NCBI GenBank assembly: GCA_023133595.1
Contig: JAGLWF010000011.1
Location: 1 to 42,888, forward strand
Reading direction: 5' to 3'
DNA from: Nanobdellota archaeon
GTDB lineage: Archaea > Nanobdellota > Nanobdellia > Woesearchaeales > WJKV01
DNA: 42,888 nucleotides
The number at the start of each line of letters is the position of its first letter. Within the stretch, counting starts at the first letter, position 1. The notes beneath the pieces were generated by a model. It was not told where the DNA came from. It saw only the letters and a program-made list of their open reading frames with translations, and did no database searches. Both the position numbers and the translations under genes were made by a program. Below, one piece after another: positions 33,046 through 41,089 of this stretch.

Positions 33046-33070
33046 ATCTTACTTTTCTTACAAGTAAGAT
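33046..33070. promoter_or_regulatory. palindromic operator of the AbrB/MazF-type module
   Basis: A perfect inverted repeat with 9-bp arms, ATCTTACTT and AAGTAAGAT, separated by 7 bp. It follows the TATA box (tttatataat, 33036-33045) and overlaps the predicted start of transcription and the ATG at 33069. This is the expected place for autorepression by an AbrB-type antitoxin. Confidence 0.65.
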
Positions 33071-33338
33071 GAGACTAATTGAAATGAAAACCGCGACAAT
33101 AACTGAAAAAGGGCAGATCGCAATTCCAAAAGATATCCGAAGGATTAAAGGCTTTAAGACAGGTGAACGGATTGCGATTATGGCATTTGATGATCATATA
33201 GAATTGAGACCCTTGGAGCAAGTCAAAGAGAAACTAGAATTTGCAAGAGAAAAAATCATGACTGCATTATTGAGCGAGAAATCATTGGCAAAAGACTGGA
33301 TGAGCAAAGAGGATGAAAAAGCATGGAAAAATTTGTAA
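33069..33338 (+). CDS. AbrB/SpoVT-family antitoxin-like DNA-binding protein
   Basis: An 89-residue protein with the swapped-hairpin AbrB domain: ATITEKGQIAIPKDIRRIKGFKTGERIAI and IELRPL. A helical C-terminal tail (residues about 55-89) probably neutralises the toxin. ATG 33069 fits leaderless spacing from the TATA box (29 nt), with ATG 33084 as the alternative that starts directly at the domain. It overlaps the toxin gene by 16 bases. A palindromic operator lies at its start, so it likely represses its own operon with the toxin. Confidence 0.85.
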   Translation: MRLIEMKTATITEKGQIAIPKDIRRIKGFKTGERIAIMAFDDHIELRPLEQVKEKLEFAREKIMTALLSEKSLAKDWMSKEDEKAWKNL

Positions 33339-33655
33339 AAGGCGATGTGGTTGTAATTCCCTTTCTATTCTCAGACCTGTCTGCATCTCGGAAAAGGCCT
33401 GCTTTGGTAGTTGCTGATCTTCAAGGCTATGACTATATCTTATGCCAGATTACCAGTCAAGCAAGAAAAGATAAATATTCTGTTATTTTATATAACAATG
33501 ATTTTGCTGGTGGAAACCTTAATGTAGTTAGTCTGATACGACCAAATAGATTGTTCACAGCAGATAAATCCTTGATTGAACGTAAAGCTGGTTCTTTGAA
33601 AAAGAAAAAAGTCAACAAGATTATTAATGACATCTGCGGAATCTTGCAGGCTTGA
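33323..33655 (+). CDS. MazF/PemK-family endoribonuclease toxin-like protein
   Basis: A 110-residue protein with the MazF fold pattern: GDVVVIPFLFSDLSASRKRPALVVAD near the start, ILCQITSQ in the middle, then VSLIRPNRLFTADKS and a helical end. These toxins cut mRNA. The second strand Arg/Lys-Pro-Ala motif (KRPALVV) and the Thr/Ser of the QITS segment are the expected active-site positions. The gene overlaps its antitoxin partner, and the two form a standard type II module. It converges on the glutamate dehydrogenase gene with a 22-bp gap. Confidence 0.85.
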   Translation: MEKFVKGDVVVIPFLFSDLSASRKRPALVVADLQGYDYILCQITSQARKDKYSVILYNNDFAGGNLNVVSLIRPNRLFTADKSLIERKAGSLKKKKVNKIINDICGILQA

Positions 33656-33677
33656 GTAAAAGTTATGGATATTTGAT

Positions 33678-34796
33678 TTATTTCTTTCTCTTCATCGCCT
33701 TCCTGATTCTTTCCAATGCGATCTTCATTGCTGCTTTTCGTGGTGAGCAGCGTTGTTTCTTTGCGTTGTCGAGGCAGAGTTTTGTGTTCTTCTTGACTTT
33801 TTTCTCTACCAATGGAAAGACGTCTTTTGCTTTCCCGCCTTTGTATTCGATGTATGATGAGATGACGCCTCCGGCGTTCGCTACAAAATCAGGAACAACA
33901 AGGATCTTTCTTTTCCAGAATTTCTCTTCAATCTCTGGAGTGAATGCAATGTTTGCACCGCACACCATCAGCTTGAACTTTGCTTGCTTATAGTTTTTGT
34001 TTGTGAAGACATCTGTGGATTTGCCGGCTGGAATAAAGATGTCTGCTTTCTGAGTTCTTATCATTGCAGGCTTTCCTATTTTTCCTTTACCGTAGTTTGT
34101 CACTCTTCTTGTTTTCTTTTTCACAGCTTTTAGTTTTGCATAATTAATTCCACCTGGATTATAGATGCTGCCTTTAGAATCAGAAACTCCAACCAAGATC
34201 GCACCTTCTTTGCATAGAAATTTTGTTGCGAATTCTCCTACATTGCCAAAACCTTCGACCATGAATGTCGCTCCTTTGATTTTTAGTTTCATGTGTTTTG
34301 CAGCGACTTTTGTTGCATGATAGACACCCCAGCCAGTGCTTCCTAATTCATGGGGGATTCCCCGAGCACCTTTTGGTCCTTTCATATCTGCAGGTTTTCC
34401 TGTTGCTGAATTGAACTTGCCGTTTGCTTTTACAAATGTTCTAATTTCCTTCTCACCCATTGCAACATCTGGTGCTGCGACATAAAGTTCTGGTGCAATG
34501 CATCGTAGTGCACGGCCGAACGCAGCAACAATCTCCTGCTTTTTCTTTGGATCTAACTTGTAAGGATCTGCGATTATCCCTGACTTTGCACCGCCAAAAG
34601 GAAGATCTGCCATTGCATTCTTTATGCTCATTGTTCTTGCGAGCTTGAAGACCTCTTCTTTGTGAACAGTTGCAGACATTCGTATTCCCCCTTTACCTGG
34701 ACCTCGTGCAGTATTGTCAATAACAGAGAAACCTCTCATGCCTGTAACAGGGTCGTATAATTCAAGAATCTTCTCAGGGCCTAATTCATCATACAT
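33678..34796 (-). CDS. gdhA: glutamate dehydrogenase (Glu/Leu/Phe/Val family)
   Basis: Interconverts glutamate and 2-oxoglutarate plus ammonia with NAD(P). Visible: GPGKGGIRMS (substrate site), LPFGGAKSGI with the catalytic Lys, APDVAMGEKE, the Rossmann motif EGFGNVG, and NAGGVISSYIEY. The 372-residue length is short of the usual 410-450; the N-terminal helices are trimmed. ATG 34796 is favoured by AGGTGAT just upstream. GTG 34805 in the same frame is possible, since the TATA box (34830-34838) is also well placed for it. A distinctly Lys/Arg-rich C-terminus (RIRKAMKRKK) stands out. Confidence 0.92.
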   Translation of the reverse strand: MYDELGPEKILELYDPVTGMRGFSVIDNTARGPGKGGIRMSATVHKEEVFKLARTMSIKNAMADLPFGGAKSGIIADPYKLDPKKKQEIVAAFGRALRCIAPELYVAAPDVAMGEKEIRTFVKANGKFNSATGKPADMKGPKGARGIPHELGSTGWGVYHATKVAAKHMKLKIKGATFMVEGFGNVGEFATKFLCKEGAILVGVSDSKGSIYNPGGINYAKLKAVKKKTRRVTNYGKGKIGKPAMIRTQKADIFIPAGKSTDVFTNKNYKQAKFKLMVCGANIAFTPEIEEKFWKRKILVVPDFVANAGGVISSYIEYKGGKAKDVFPLVEKKVKKNTKLCLDNAKKQRCSPRKAAMKIALERIRKAMKRKK

Positions 34797-34843
34797 ATCT
34801 ATCACCTAGCTATATGTAGAAAGAATGGGTATATAAATTTAAT

Positions 34844-34860
34844 GAAAAAAAAGAAAAAAA
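34844..34860 (-). terminator. T-rich terminator after the transaldolase gene
   Basis: On the minus strand this reads as nearly unbroken T (from aaaaaaaagaaaaaaa on the plus strand), directly after the transaldolase stop codon. Confidence 0.5.
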
Positions 34861-34862
34861 GT

Positions 34863-35756
34863 TCAATATTGATATCCACTTTTCCCTTTGAACAATGCTG
34901 CATATTCTGGCACAACATCTGCGCAGAATATTCTCATACCGTCTTCTGTTTTTGTATGTTCGAGCATATTTTCGAGTGCGAGACAATGTTCTGATTTGAC
35001 TGTTGCAGGCTTTAGCAATTCTTCTATTTGTGCTTTTGTCAATCCATCCAGCACTGAAAATGGAACTGTGGCGATATGCGCACCAACTTTTGCACATTCT
35101 AATAATTGCTGTATATTTCTTGTGCTTGCAGCAATCACTTCTGTATTAAAATCATAATGTCGGAGATATTGGACACATCTCATGACCAGGTGGACACCAC
35201 TTACAATACCATAGTCGTGAACATTTGCTATTCCTTCTGCAGGAAAATAATCGCTCTTTCCAAAGTCCTTCCCTGCCTCTTCTCCTTCCTCTTCCCTAAG
35301 ATAATCATCAATTCTTCCTGCGAATGGACTGACATAGGTGGCGCCTGCAATCGCAGCTAAGATAGCCTGCTGCGGTGTCATTACCAATGTCGCGTTTGTA
35401 TTACTGTTGGATAACTCCCGGATTGTCTTGAGACCTTCACAAATTAAATATCTCTTATCATCAGTACGCGGGTTGACTGGCACTTTCACTGCGATCTGAT
35501 CTCCGAACTGGTCGATTAAAACTAGGCCTTCTGGAGCCATGTTATCATGATCAGTGCTGATAACCTCTAGGCTGAGGGAATCAACTTTTCCCATGATTTC
35601 TATGATCTGCTGGATGTATGCGACCATATCTGTTATTCCATGCTTTTCCATGGCTTTCGTTATTAAAGAAGGATTAGTAGTCACACCACATATAATCTTT
35701 TTTTCATATGCAGCTCTTATCTCATCAATATCTGCACTGTCAATAAACAATTTCAT
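34863..35756 (-). CDS. tal: transaldolase
   Basis: Transfers a dihydroxyacetone unit between sugar phosphates in the non-oxidative pentose phosphate pathway, or acts as fructose-6-phosphate aldolase in close relatives. The 297-residue product starts MKLFIDSADIDEI, and has VTTNPSLI, IAVKVPV with the Schiff-base Lys, and SPFAGRIDD. Longer than the small TalC type (about 215 residues), it fits the medium-length class. A GGGGTGGGATT ribosome site precedes the ATG. With glutamate dehydrogenase it forms a minus-strand pair, but a T-run and TATA box between them suggest separate transcripts. Confidence 0.92.
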   Translation of the reverse strand: MKLFIDSADIDEIRAAYEKKIICGVTTNPSLITKAMEKHGITDMVAYIQQIIEIMGKVDSLSLEVISTDHDNMAPEGLVLIDQFGDQIAVKVPVNPRTDDKRYLICEGLKTIRELSNSNTNATLVMTPQQAILAAIAGATYVSPFAGRIDDYLREEEGEEAGKDFGKSDYFPAEGIANVHDYGIVSGVHLVMRCVQYLRHYDFNTEVIAASTRNIQQLLECAKVGAHIATVPFSVLDGLTKAQIEELLKPATVKSEHCLALENMLEHTKTEDGMRIFCADVVPEYAALFKGKSGYQY

Positions 35757-35862
35757 AATCCCACCCCCTGATAGATATAGAGATTACTATGTAAATATAA
35801 ATATTGTGTTGTTGCATGCACTACACCCAAATTATTTAACCCTCTTTCCCCATATTTCTACT

Positions 35863-37176
35863 ATGATAAGGGGTACCAAACATACTTTTGTATGCTCAAA
35901 TGGGTCTGATTTTGGAAAATTATGCGAATTTGAACTAGAAGAGAAAAAGCCCGTAGACTTTCTTGGTGGGCAGTTAGTTGTCAATAGCATATTGACTTCT
36001 GAATTAGTTTTTAAGAAAACAGATCCAAGTGAGGTTCATAAGAACAAAGAACTAAAGCTGCGTTTGAATGAAGAAGTAGGTCCTTCTCCTGAAAATGACG
36101 AGCCTGCCCAAAAAGGTAATCTGGCTTATAGATTGATCCAATCTGATTTGTTTCCCCCAAACTATTCTGGTTGTAGAGGATTTGATAGCATTACTTCTAT
36201 TTTTGATTATGATGAAATTGATCAGAGAAATTTTAACAAATTAATAGAGTTTCTAGATCCGATTCAGGATCGTATCATTAGAGAGGTGGCTGGATCTTTT
36301 GAAGAGTATGTGCGCATGCATCTTACTGATCCGATTGCAACGATCAGAAAACAAAATAAAGTTTTAGATAAAATTGTGTTAGGTTGTGTCTCTGGTGTCG
36401 AGGATCACAGTATGTTATTTGCTTTCTATAGTGCGCAGGAAGGGAAAGATGTAACGCATTATATTGAAGAAGATTTAGCAATGGTTGCTATAAGATCTAT
36501 CAATAGAGATATCTTTAAATCTGCAGTAAAACTAAATTCAATTATTGAGAAAGTCTTATACAAAAGATTCAAAAGAAGGGAAGCAGAATATTATAATGAA
36601 CTTACAAATGTTGAATATATTGTTGAGAATGATATAAGTCCTGGTGAACATTTCATCCTTGGAGTACCTGAGACATATTCAAGATTTATTGGTTTGTTCA
36701 AAAAGTATAGAGATCCCATGATGCGTGAATTTCTTGGAGCATGTAAATGTATTGCAGTTATGAAATCAGACGGATTAAGTACTGCAGTGGAAATCATGAG
36801 ATTCATGCACTTATCATATTCTGAAGGACAGGCAATCCCAACCCCTGCTGGTGTCACAATGACACTTGGCAGAGCTTTTGAAAAAGGCGGCAATTGTTCG
36901 ACACGAGCACCGACCCTGCAATTAGGATTGCAGGAAGCTGGAATCAGAAGCAGGTACTGTCGAGGAAGAGTAAGAGGTGGTCAAAACAGGCATGCATGGG
37001 TCGAGGCTGATGTCTTTGAGGATGGGAGTTATGCTCTGATCATGGACCCGAACAAAGAAGATATTCTCATTAAAGGAACTTATTCTGTTTCTGATATGTA
37101 TTTGTATGAAGATGAAAAAAGAATTCAGAAAGATTATTTCAATAAATTATGGCGGCCAAAGTTAAATCTTGCATGA
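35863..37176 (+). CDS. large protein with C-terminal transglutaminase-like domain
   Basis: A 437-residue protein. The last 110 residues show the transglutaminase-like (papain-fold) triad: Cys in GGNCSTRAPTLQLGL, His in NRHAWVEADV and Asp in MDPNKED, all in proper order and spacing. The first 320 residues are helical and not recognised, with a Cys pair (GACKC). There is no signal peptide, so this looks cytosolic: a peptidase, amidase or crosslinking activity is possible. A TATA element (attatttaa, about 35830-35838) about 28 nt upstream fixes the start at 35863. The frame stays open further upstream, over the transaldolase region, by chance. Confidence 0.75.
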   Translation: MIRGTKHTFVCSNGSDFGKLCEFELEEKKPVDFLGGQLVVNSILTSELVFKKTDPSEVHKNKELKLRLNEEVGPSPENDEPAQKGNLAYRLIQSDLFPPNYSGCRGFDSITSIFDYDEIDQRNFNKLIEFLDPIQDRIIREVAGSFEEYVRMHLTDPIATIRKQNKVLDKIVLGCVSGVEDHSMLFAFYSAQEGKDVTHYIEEDLAMVAIRSINRDIFKSAVKLNSIIEKVLYKRFKRREAEYYNELTNVEYIVENDISPGEHFILGVPETYSRFIGLFKKYRDPMMREFLGACKCIAVMKSDGLSTAVEIMRFMHLSYSEGQAIPTPAGVTMTLGRAFEKGGNCSTRAPTLQLGLQEAGIRSRYCRGRVRGGQNRHAWVEADVFEDGSYALIMDPNKEDILIKGTYSVSDMYLYEDEKRIQKDYFNKLWRPKLNLA

Positions 37177-37211
37177 TAATGTTTATATACAAAGATATTC
37201 TCCTAAGATGA

Positions 37212-38396
37212 ATGAAAAAGAGGGTTGTTAGAAGAATAGGACTCTATGATTATATATTATTTTCAGTTGTCTATTTTGTGCAGGGCGCTCTTGGTATTGC
37301 TGCTTTGGCACTGCCTTTGTTCTTGAAGTATGAAATGAACCTTTCTATACCGCAGATTGCAACAGTCTATGCAATCACAAGCTGGCCCTGGGTCATAAAA
37401 CCGATATACGGGCTCTTTTCAGATTATTATCCCATAAAAAGGTTGAGGAGAAAACCTTACCTGTTTATTGCATGCGCTGTTGCAGCACTTGGCTGGCTAA
37501 TGACAGCGTATTCACATTCTTATTTATTGCTAGTGATTGCCCAATCCATTGCAGCATTAGGCATTGCTTCTACAGATGTTTTTGCTGACGGACTGGCAGT
37601 GCAAAAAAGCACAAGGAAAACAAAAGGGAGGATTCAAGCGATATGCTGGGGAAGCAGAAGTCTTGGTGCTGTTCTTGTTGGTTTCTTTAGCGGTTACCTC
37701 TTGAATTTCATATCATACAGAACAGTTTTTGGTATGACAGCAATACTGCCAATGTTTACATTTGTTGCGATCTTATTTGTACGTGAAGAGAAACATCTGC
37801 AAAAATTACCCTCTTTGACAAAAACAATAAAGGATATTGTACAAGCCTATATCAGAATACCAATGATCTGGATTGTTGCACTCTTCTTGTTCATCTGGTT
37901 TGTTGGCCCTGCTTTTGGGATCCCATTATTATTCCTGATGAAGGAAGTCCTGGGTTTTTCTGAAACTTTCCTTGGTATATTAAGGACAATATCAAGCATT
38001 GGCGGTGTGATTGGTGCGGTCCTGTTCTGGAAATATCTTGATAGATTCAGTTTGAGGAAGACATTATTCTGGCTGGTTTTATTGAATGTTGCAATAACTT
38101 TAATTTATTATTTTCTGATAAATCCTGTTTCAGCGTTGATAATCTATTTTATCAGTGGGATGTTAGGGATTATCACAATGGTTGCGTGCATGAAATTAGT
38201 TGTCGGCATATGCCCTAGAGGCATAGAAGCAACAACCTTTGCATTGGTTGCAGGGATAAGTAATTTAGCATCAAGTGTGATCTCGCCTTATGTTGGCGGA
38301 CAGATCTTTGCATTGCTTGGACTGAAACCTTTGATTTTGATCTCTGCATTGACTGGGCTTGTTCCATTGTTATTGCTGAGATATTTTAAGAAGTAA
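37212..38396 (+). CDS. MFS transporter, folate-biopterin/AmpG-like
   Basis: A 394-residue membrane protein with about 12 helices. The N-terminal half follows the BT1 folate-biopterin/AmpG pattern: FVQGALGIAALALPLFLKYEM, then ITSWPWVIKPIYGLFSDYYPI and RRKPYL. These transporters move pterins, folate or muropeptides; the substrate cannot be decided here. A folate or pterin role would suit an auxotrophic DPANN cell. A TATA box (gtttatatac, 37180-37189) is 27 nt before ATG 37212, a leaderless start. ATG 37208 opens only a seven-codon frame. Confidence 0.8.
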   Translation: MKKRVVRRIGLYDYILFSVVYFVQGALGIAALALPLFLKYEMNLSIPQIATVYAITSWPWVIKPIYGLFSDYYPIKRLRRKPYLFIACAVAALGWLMTAYSHSYLLLVIAQSIAALGIASTDVFADGLAVQKSTRKTKGRIQAICWGSRSLGAVLVGFFSGYLLNFISYRTVFGMTAILPMFTFVAILFVREEKHLQKLPSLTKTIKDIVQAYIRIPMIWIVALFLFIWFVGPAFGIPLLFLMKEVLGFSETFLGILRTISSIGGVIGAVLFWKYLDRFSLRKTLFWLVLLNVAITLIYYFLINPVSALIIYFISGMLGIITMVACMKLVVGICPRGIEATTFALVAGISNLASSVISPYVGGQIFALLGLKPLILISALTGLVPLLLLRYFKK

Positions 38397-38411
38397 ATTT
38401 CAAGAGAATAA

Positions 38412-38960
38412 TCATTCACTGAAGATCTCAGCCTGAAACTTGTATAAATTTCCTTTTGTCCAGGCATCTTCCTCAACACCTGCTTTTATGCAGATCTGTC
38501 TCAGGAATTCTTTTGCATCCCACTTCCATTCGACTGGTACTTGCGGCAGCAAAAGGCCGGAACGGTTGGCGTATTCCAGGATAAGGCCGTCCTCTCCGAC
38601 TTTTATCTGTTTGATCATGCCTTCTGGTGTTGTTGGATCCAATTCTTTTGGAACTGTCAAGACAGAGATTTCAATCTTGATATCTGTCATCTCTTCTTTT
38701 GTGACTTCATCGAACCTGGGATCAGAGAATGCTGCGCTTTTTGCAGATTGTGCAATAGCTTCACCCAGTGGATAGCTTGCGACTGGAAAACCAATGCAGC
38801 CTCGCAGGTTGCCTTGTTTGGTTAGTGTCACGAAAATACCGCGTTTCTCATCCAAGAATTTAGCTTTTGGTATTTCCACAGGCTTGTCTTCATAAGTTGT
38901 AAGAATCGCATCTCTTGCTAGTTTCAACATCATCTCTTTTTCTTTTTGAGAAAAGGACAT
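38412..38960 (-). CDS. AMMECR1-domain protein
   Basis: A 182-residue protein of the AMMECR1 family (AmmeMemoRadiSam system A), recognised by LRGCIGFPVASYPL, SAAFSDPRF and the closing WTKGNLYKFQAEIFSE. Its reaction is not known. ATG 38960 is chosen because it lies directly after the stop of the Rpo11 gene on the same strand. A longer in-frame start at 38999 would run inside that gene. Co-transcription with an RNA polymerase subunit suggests housekeeping expression. Confidence 0.9.
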   Translation of the reverse strand: MSFSQKEKEMMLKLARDAILTTYEDKPVEIPKAKFLDEKRGIFVTLTKQGNLRGCIGFPVASYPLGEAIAQSAKSAAFSDPRFDEVTKEEMTDIKIEISVLTVPKELDPTTPEGMIKQIKVGEDGLILEYANRSGLLLPQVPVEWKWDAKEFLRQICIKAGVEEDAWTKGNLYKFQAEIFSE

Positions 38961-38961
38961 T

Positions 38962-39237
38962 TTACACTTCTTTTTCAAAACTGTTGTGGAAATTCTCAAC
39001 AGTTTTTTTCAGGCTTGCAACAGCATCCAAAAGAGCTTGTTTTGCTGTTATGTTAGTATTGGTCTCAACAGTGATCTTTGGAACTCTATGCAGAGGATGC
39101 GCGATAGCATAAGCAGCGCTCTTCACATTCTCATTGTTCTGAAGTTCTTTGACCAGTAAATTACAGAAAGTATGATCTTCGCCTTTTAGTTCAGCCACAA
39201 TCTTGTATTTGGTGTTTTCTATGATATTTAGCTCCAT
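38962..39237 (-). CDS. rpo11: DNA-directed RNA polymerase subunit Rpo11 (L)
   Basis: The 91-residue subunit that pairs with Rpo3 to form the polymerase assembly platform. Family signs: MELNIIE, LKGEDHTFCNLLVKELQ, VKSAAYAIAHPL and the helical C-terminus. It is an archaeal/eukaryotic-type polymerase gene, a strong domain marker. ATG 39237 is preferred over 39246: it gives the usual MELxIIE opening, and the TATA box at 39261-39270 is then 28 nt upstream. It overlaps nothing upstream, and the AMMECR1 gene follows without a gap. Confidence 0.93.
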   Translation of the reverse strand: MELNIIENTKYKIVAELKGEDHTFCNLLVKELQNNENVKSAAYAIAHPLHRVPKITVETNTNITAKQALLDAVASLKKTVENFHNSFEKEV

Positions 39238-39260
39238 TTTATGCATTAAACAAATAGGGC

Positions 39261-39270
39261 CTTTATAAAG
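39261..39270 (-). promoter_or_regulatory. TATA box of rpo11-AMMECR1
   Basis: ctttataaag is itself a palindrome, centred 28 nt from ATG 39237. It supports the shorter Rpo11 start. Confidence 0.5.
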
Positions 39271-39291
39271 ATTTCGGCATATGCAATATTA

Positions 39292-39307
39292 AGCTTTATA
39301 TAAAGCT
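39292..39307 (+). promoter_or_regulatory. palindromic TATA element of the 39326 gene
   Basis: A perfect 16-bp palindrome, AGCTTTATATAAAGCT, is centred 26 nt before the ATG. It holds the TATA box in the middle. Confidence 0.55.
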
Positions 39308-39325
39308 CGAATCCTCCTTTGTCTC

Positions 39326-39640
39326 ATGCAAACAGGCAAGATTCAGACCCAGCAGGAAGAGGAATTCTGTGCAGCACTTGTAGAGGCTAGAAAATACCAA
39401 GAAAAAAAAGAGCCAGGTAGATTGCCGCATTATTGGGAAGCACTCGTAGAAGAATTTAACATTCTCTGGACTAGGGGTGAACCAAATATAGATAATGTTC
39501 TGGCAGAACTTGAAGAAACCTATTATAATCTAGAACCTGAATTGCAGACACGTTATTATCATGATTATCTGCAGAATGTTGGAGGAGTACTTCTATACGC
39601 CTGGTTCGATGAATATAAGAAAGAAAAAGAAGAAAAATAA
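39326..39640 (+). CDS. hypothetical protein, 104 aa
   Basis: A small acidic, helical protein rich in Glu, Tyr and Leu (LPHYWEALVEEFNILW; LEETYYNLEPELQTRYYHDYLQ). It has no signal peptide or membrane helix and ends YKKEKEEK. No family is recognised. A strong palindromic TATA element at leaderless distance fixes the ATG. It is tail-to-tail with the Yip1 gene, seven bases apart. Confidence 0.65.
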   Translation: MQTGKIQTQQEEEFCAALVEARKYQEKKEPGRLPHYWEALVEEFNILWTRGEPNIDNVLAELEETYYNLEPELQTRYYHDYLQNVGGVLLYAWFDEYKKEKEEK

Positions 39641-39647
39641 AATAATT

Positions 39648-40265
39648 CTAGAAACCCATTCCTGACATTCCAACTCGTGCGAGTGTCATTCCAAGCATTG
39701 CAATTCCTAGAATCATAAATGCAAGGATCACTATCAGTGGAATAACATACATAAGGATTGCACGTTTCTTGCTGATATTATGGACTTTCATTGTTCCGAT
39801 GATCAGCAATACTAAGCCCCAGATCCAGATGACCAGATTAACAATTGGAATCCATCCTAGCAATAGTTTTGGTGTTGATGTGTAGACATAAAGCTTGTAT
39901 GTCTCACTGTATTTGTTCTTTCCACCGAATATCAGGATCCAGACGTGCAGGATTCCTGCAATCACAAAGCTTAGTGCAATTGCAATGATTATTCCTATGA
40001 TAAACATGAAGAACATCATTCCACCGCTGTACAGCATCCGCGGATCTGCCATTGCTGCAAGTTCACCAGCACCCAGTATTGAGTACATGATCCTTGCAGA
40101 CCAATTGCCAGTTAAGATCATGACAATGTATGCCAGGATTGCACTGAATATCGTTAGCACAATGTAATAGACAAACGCAGGTGTAATGCCTTGCTCTCTG
40201 CCTATTGTTGAAAAGAATCTACCTGGTTCTGTAAGAACCGATTTGATTTTGTTTATGAAATCCAT
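39648..40265 (-). CDS. Yip1-domain membrane protein
   Basis: A 205-residue membrane protein. A cytoplasmic N-terminus (INKIKSVLTEPGRFFSTI, the usual opening of archaeal and bacterial Yip1-domain proteins) is followed by five helices. The third and fourth flank the IFGGKNKYSETYKLYVYTSTPKL loop that is typical of the family. The function is unclear; eukaryotic Yip1 acts in membrane traffic. Stand-alone gene. Confidence 0.85.
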   Translation of the reverse strand: MDFINKIKSVLTEPGRFFSTIGREQGITPAFVYYIVLTIFSAILAYIVMILTGNWSARIMYSILGAGELAAMADPRMLYSGGMMFFMFIIGIIIAIALSFVIAGILHVWILIFGGKNKYSETYKLYVYTSTPKLLLGWIPIVNLVIWIWGLVLLIIGTMKVHNISKKRAILMYVIPLIVILAFMILGIAMLGMTLARVGMSGMGF

Positions 40266-40325
40266 TGTAGTTATCTTGAGAGAATTCGGGTTTATAAACT
40301 TATCTTTTTACAGGGCTCAAAATAT

Positions 40326-40607
40326 TTAGAAATCCTTATCTGTTTTAACGCCTACTATTTTCGGCATTATTTGCTCGCCATTATAGGAGTTTCTTGTTCT
40401 TATTGAAGCCTCTTTTTCTTCAAAAGAAGGCTTTATTATTGCATTAAAATGATACCAGGAAACAAGAGCATAAGTCCCATTTATATGGTTTAAAACACGC
40501 TCCCTAAGCGTTGGATTTTTTAGTCCTGAATCGGATTCGATTTCTTCTAATAATCTACGCTCTTCTTCATTTCGTGGTTTTGTTGGCAAATAAATAATAT
40601 CGGTCAT
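40326..40607 (-). CDS. hypothetical protein, 93 aa
   Basis: A small soluble protein of mixed charge that I do not recognise. The N-terminal half is helical (RNEEERRLLEEIESD) and the middle has NGTYALVSWYHFNAI. It shares the spacer with the divergent 40718 gene. A TATA-like tatataatg element (about 40631-40639) is centred 28 nt upstream, fitting a leaderless start. Its reality is supported by the promoter and by a normal codon pattern. Confidence 0.6.
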   Translation of the reverse strand: MTDIIYLPTKPRNEEERRLLEEIESDSGLKNPTLRERVLNHINGTYALVSWYHFNAIIKPSFEEKEASIRTRNSYNGEQIMPKIVGVKTDKDF

Positions 40608-40717
40608 ATTATATAATATAGATTTAGAGCATTATATAGTTTACTATTTTGGGATAAAGATAAATAGGATGAATGTCTATGATGTATTAGGCTACTTCTT
40701 AGAGATTGGAGGATTGT

Positions 40718-41089
40718 ATGCGAGACAAATATCTGGACAGGGAAACCTTGATACACAATATGCGTATGGGAGTTGACAAACCATGGTGCGGGGGTGTTGC
40801 AAAGGTTCGATCTGATAAACTAGAAGAGATCAAGAAAGGGTTAGAGAAGGTTGTAGGAGAAAGTTATGATTTATCAGTTGGCGTCTTTGAAGATTTTGTC
40901 TATGCAAAAGGGATTTTCTATGATTGGTTCCATGATCGGATGTTGGCATATTTTGAACGCATTGAAGCTTCTGGAGATGTGATTGAAGAAGCAGTGATTA
41001 CAAAAGCTCATTATGGATATTTTCTAAATGTCCGAAGATGGATTGAAAAAGAGAAAGAAGAACATTTCAAAGAGGGGCAGGATGACTGA
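40718..41089 (+). CDS. hypothetical protein, 123 aa
   Basis: A soluble protein with a mostly helical C-terminal half (ITKAHYGYFLNVRRWIEKEKEEH) and Trp/Cys near residue 22 (KPWCGGVAKV). No family is recognised. ATG 40718 is chosen over TTG 40706 because GGAGG (40708-40712) sits five bases upstream. The last eight bases overlap the next gene, which implies coupling of the two unknown proteins. Confidence 0.65.
   Translation: MRDKYLDRETLIHNMRMGVDKPWCGGVAKVRSDKLEEIKKGLEKVVGESYDLSVGVFEDFVYAKGIFYDWFHDRMLAYFERIEASGDVIEEAVITKAHYGYFLNVRRWIEKEKEEHFKEGQDD

Noticed and set aside
35554-35862. N-terminal extension of the transglutaminase-like protein
   Set aside because: It lies antisense to transaldolase, and a TATA box plus ATG at 35863 gives a well-placed leaderless start.
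40669-40776. Small 35-codon ORF overlapping the start of the 40718 gene
   Set aside because: It overlaps in another frame, lacks a good ribosome site and its translation is not protein-like. The 40718 start has a clear GGAGG.
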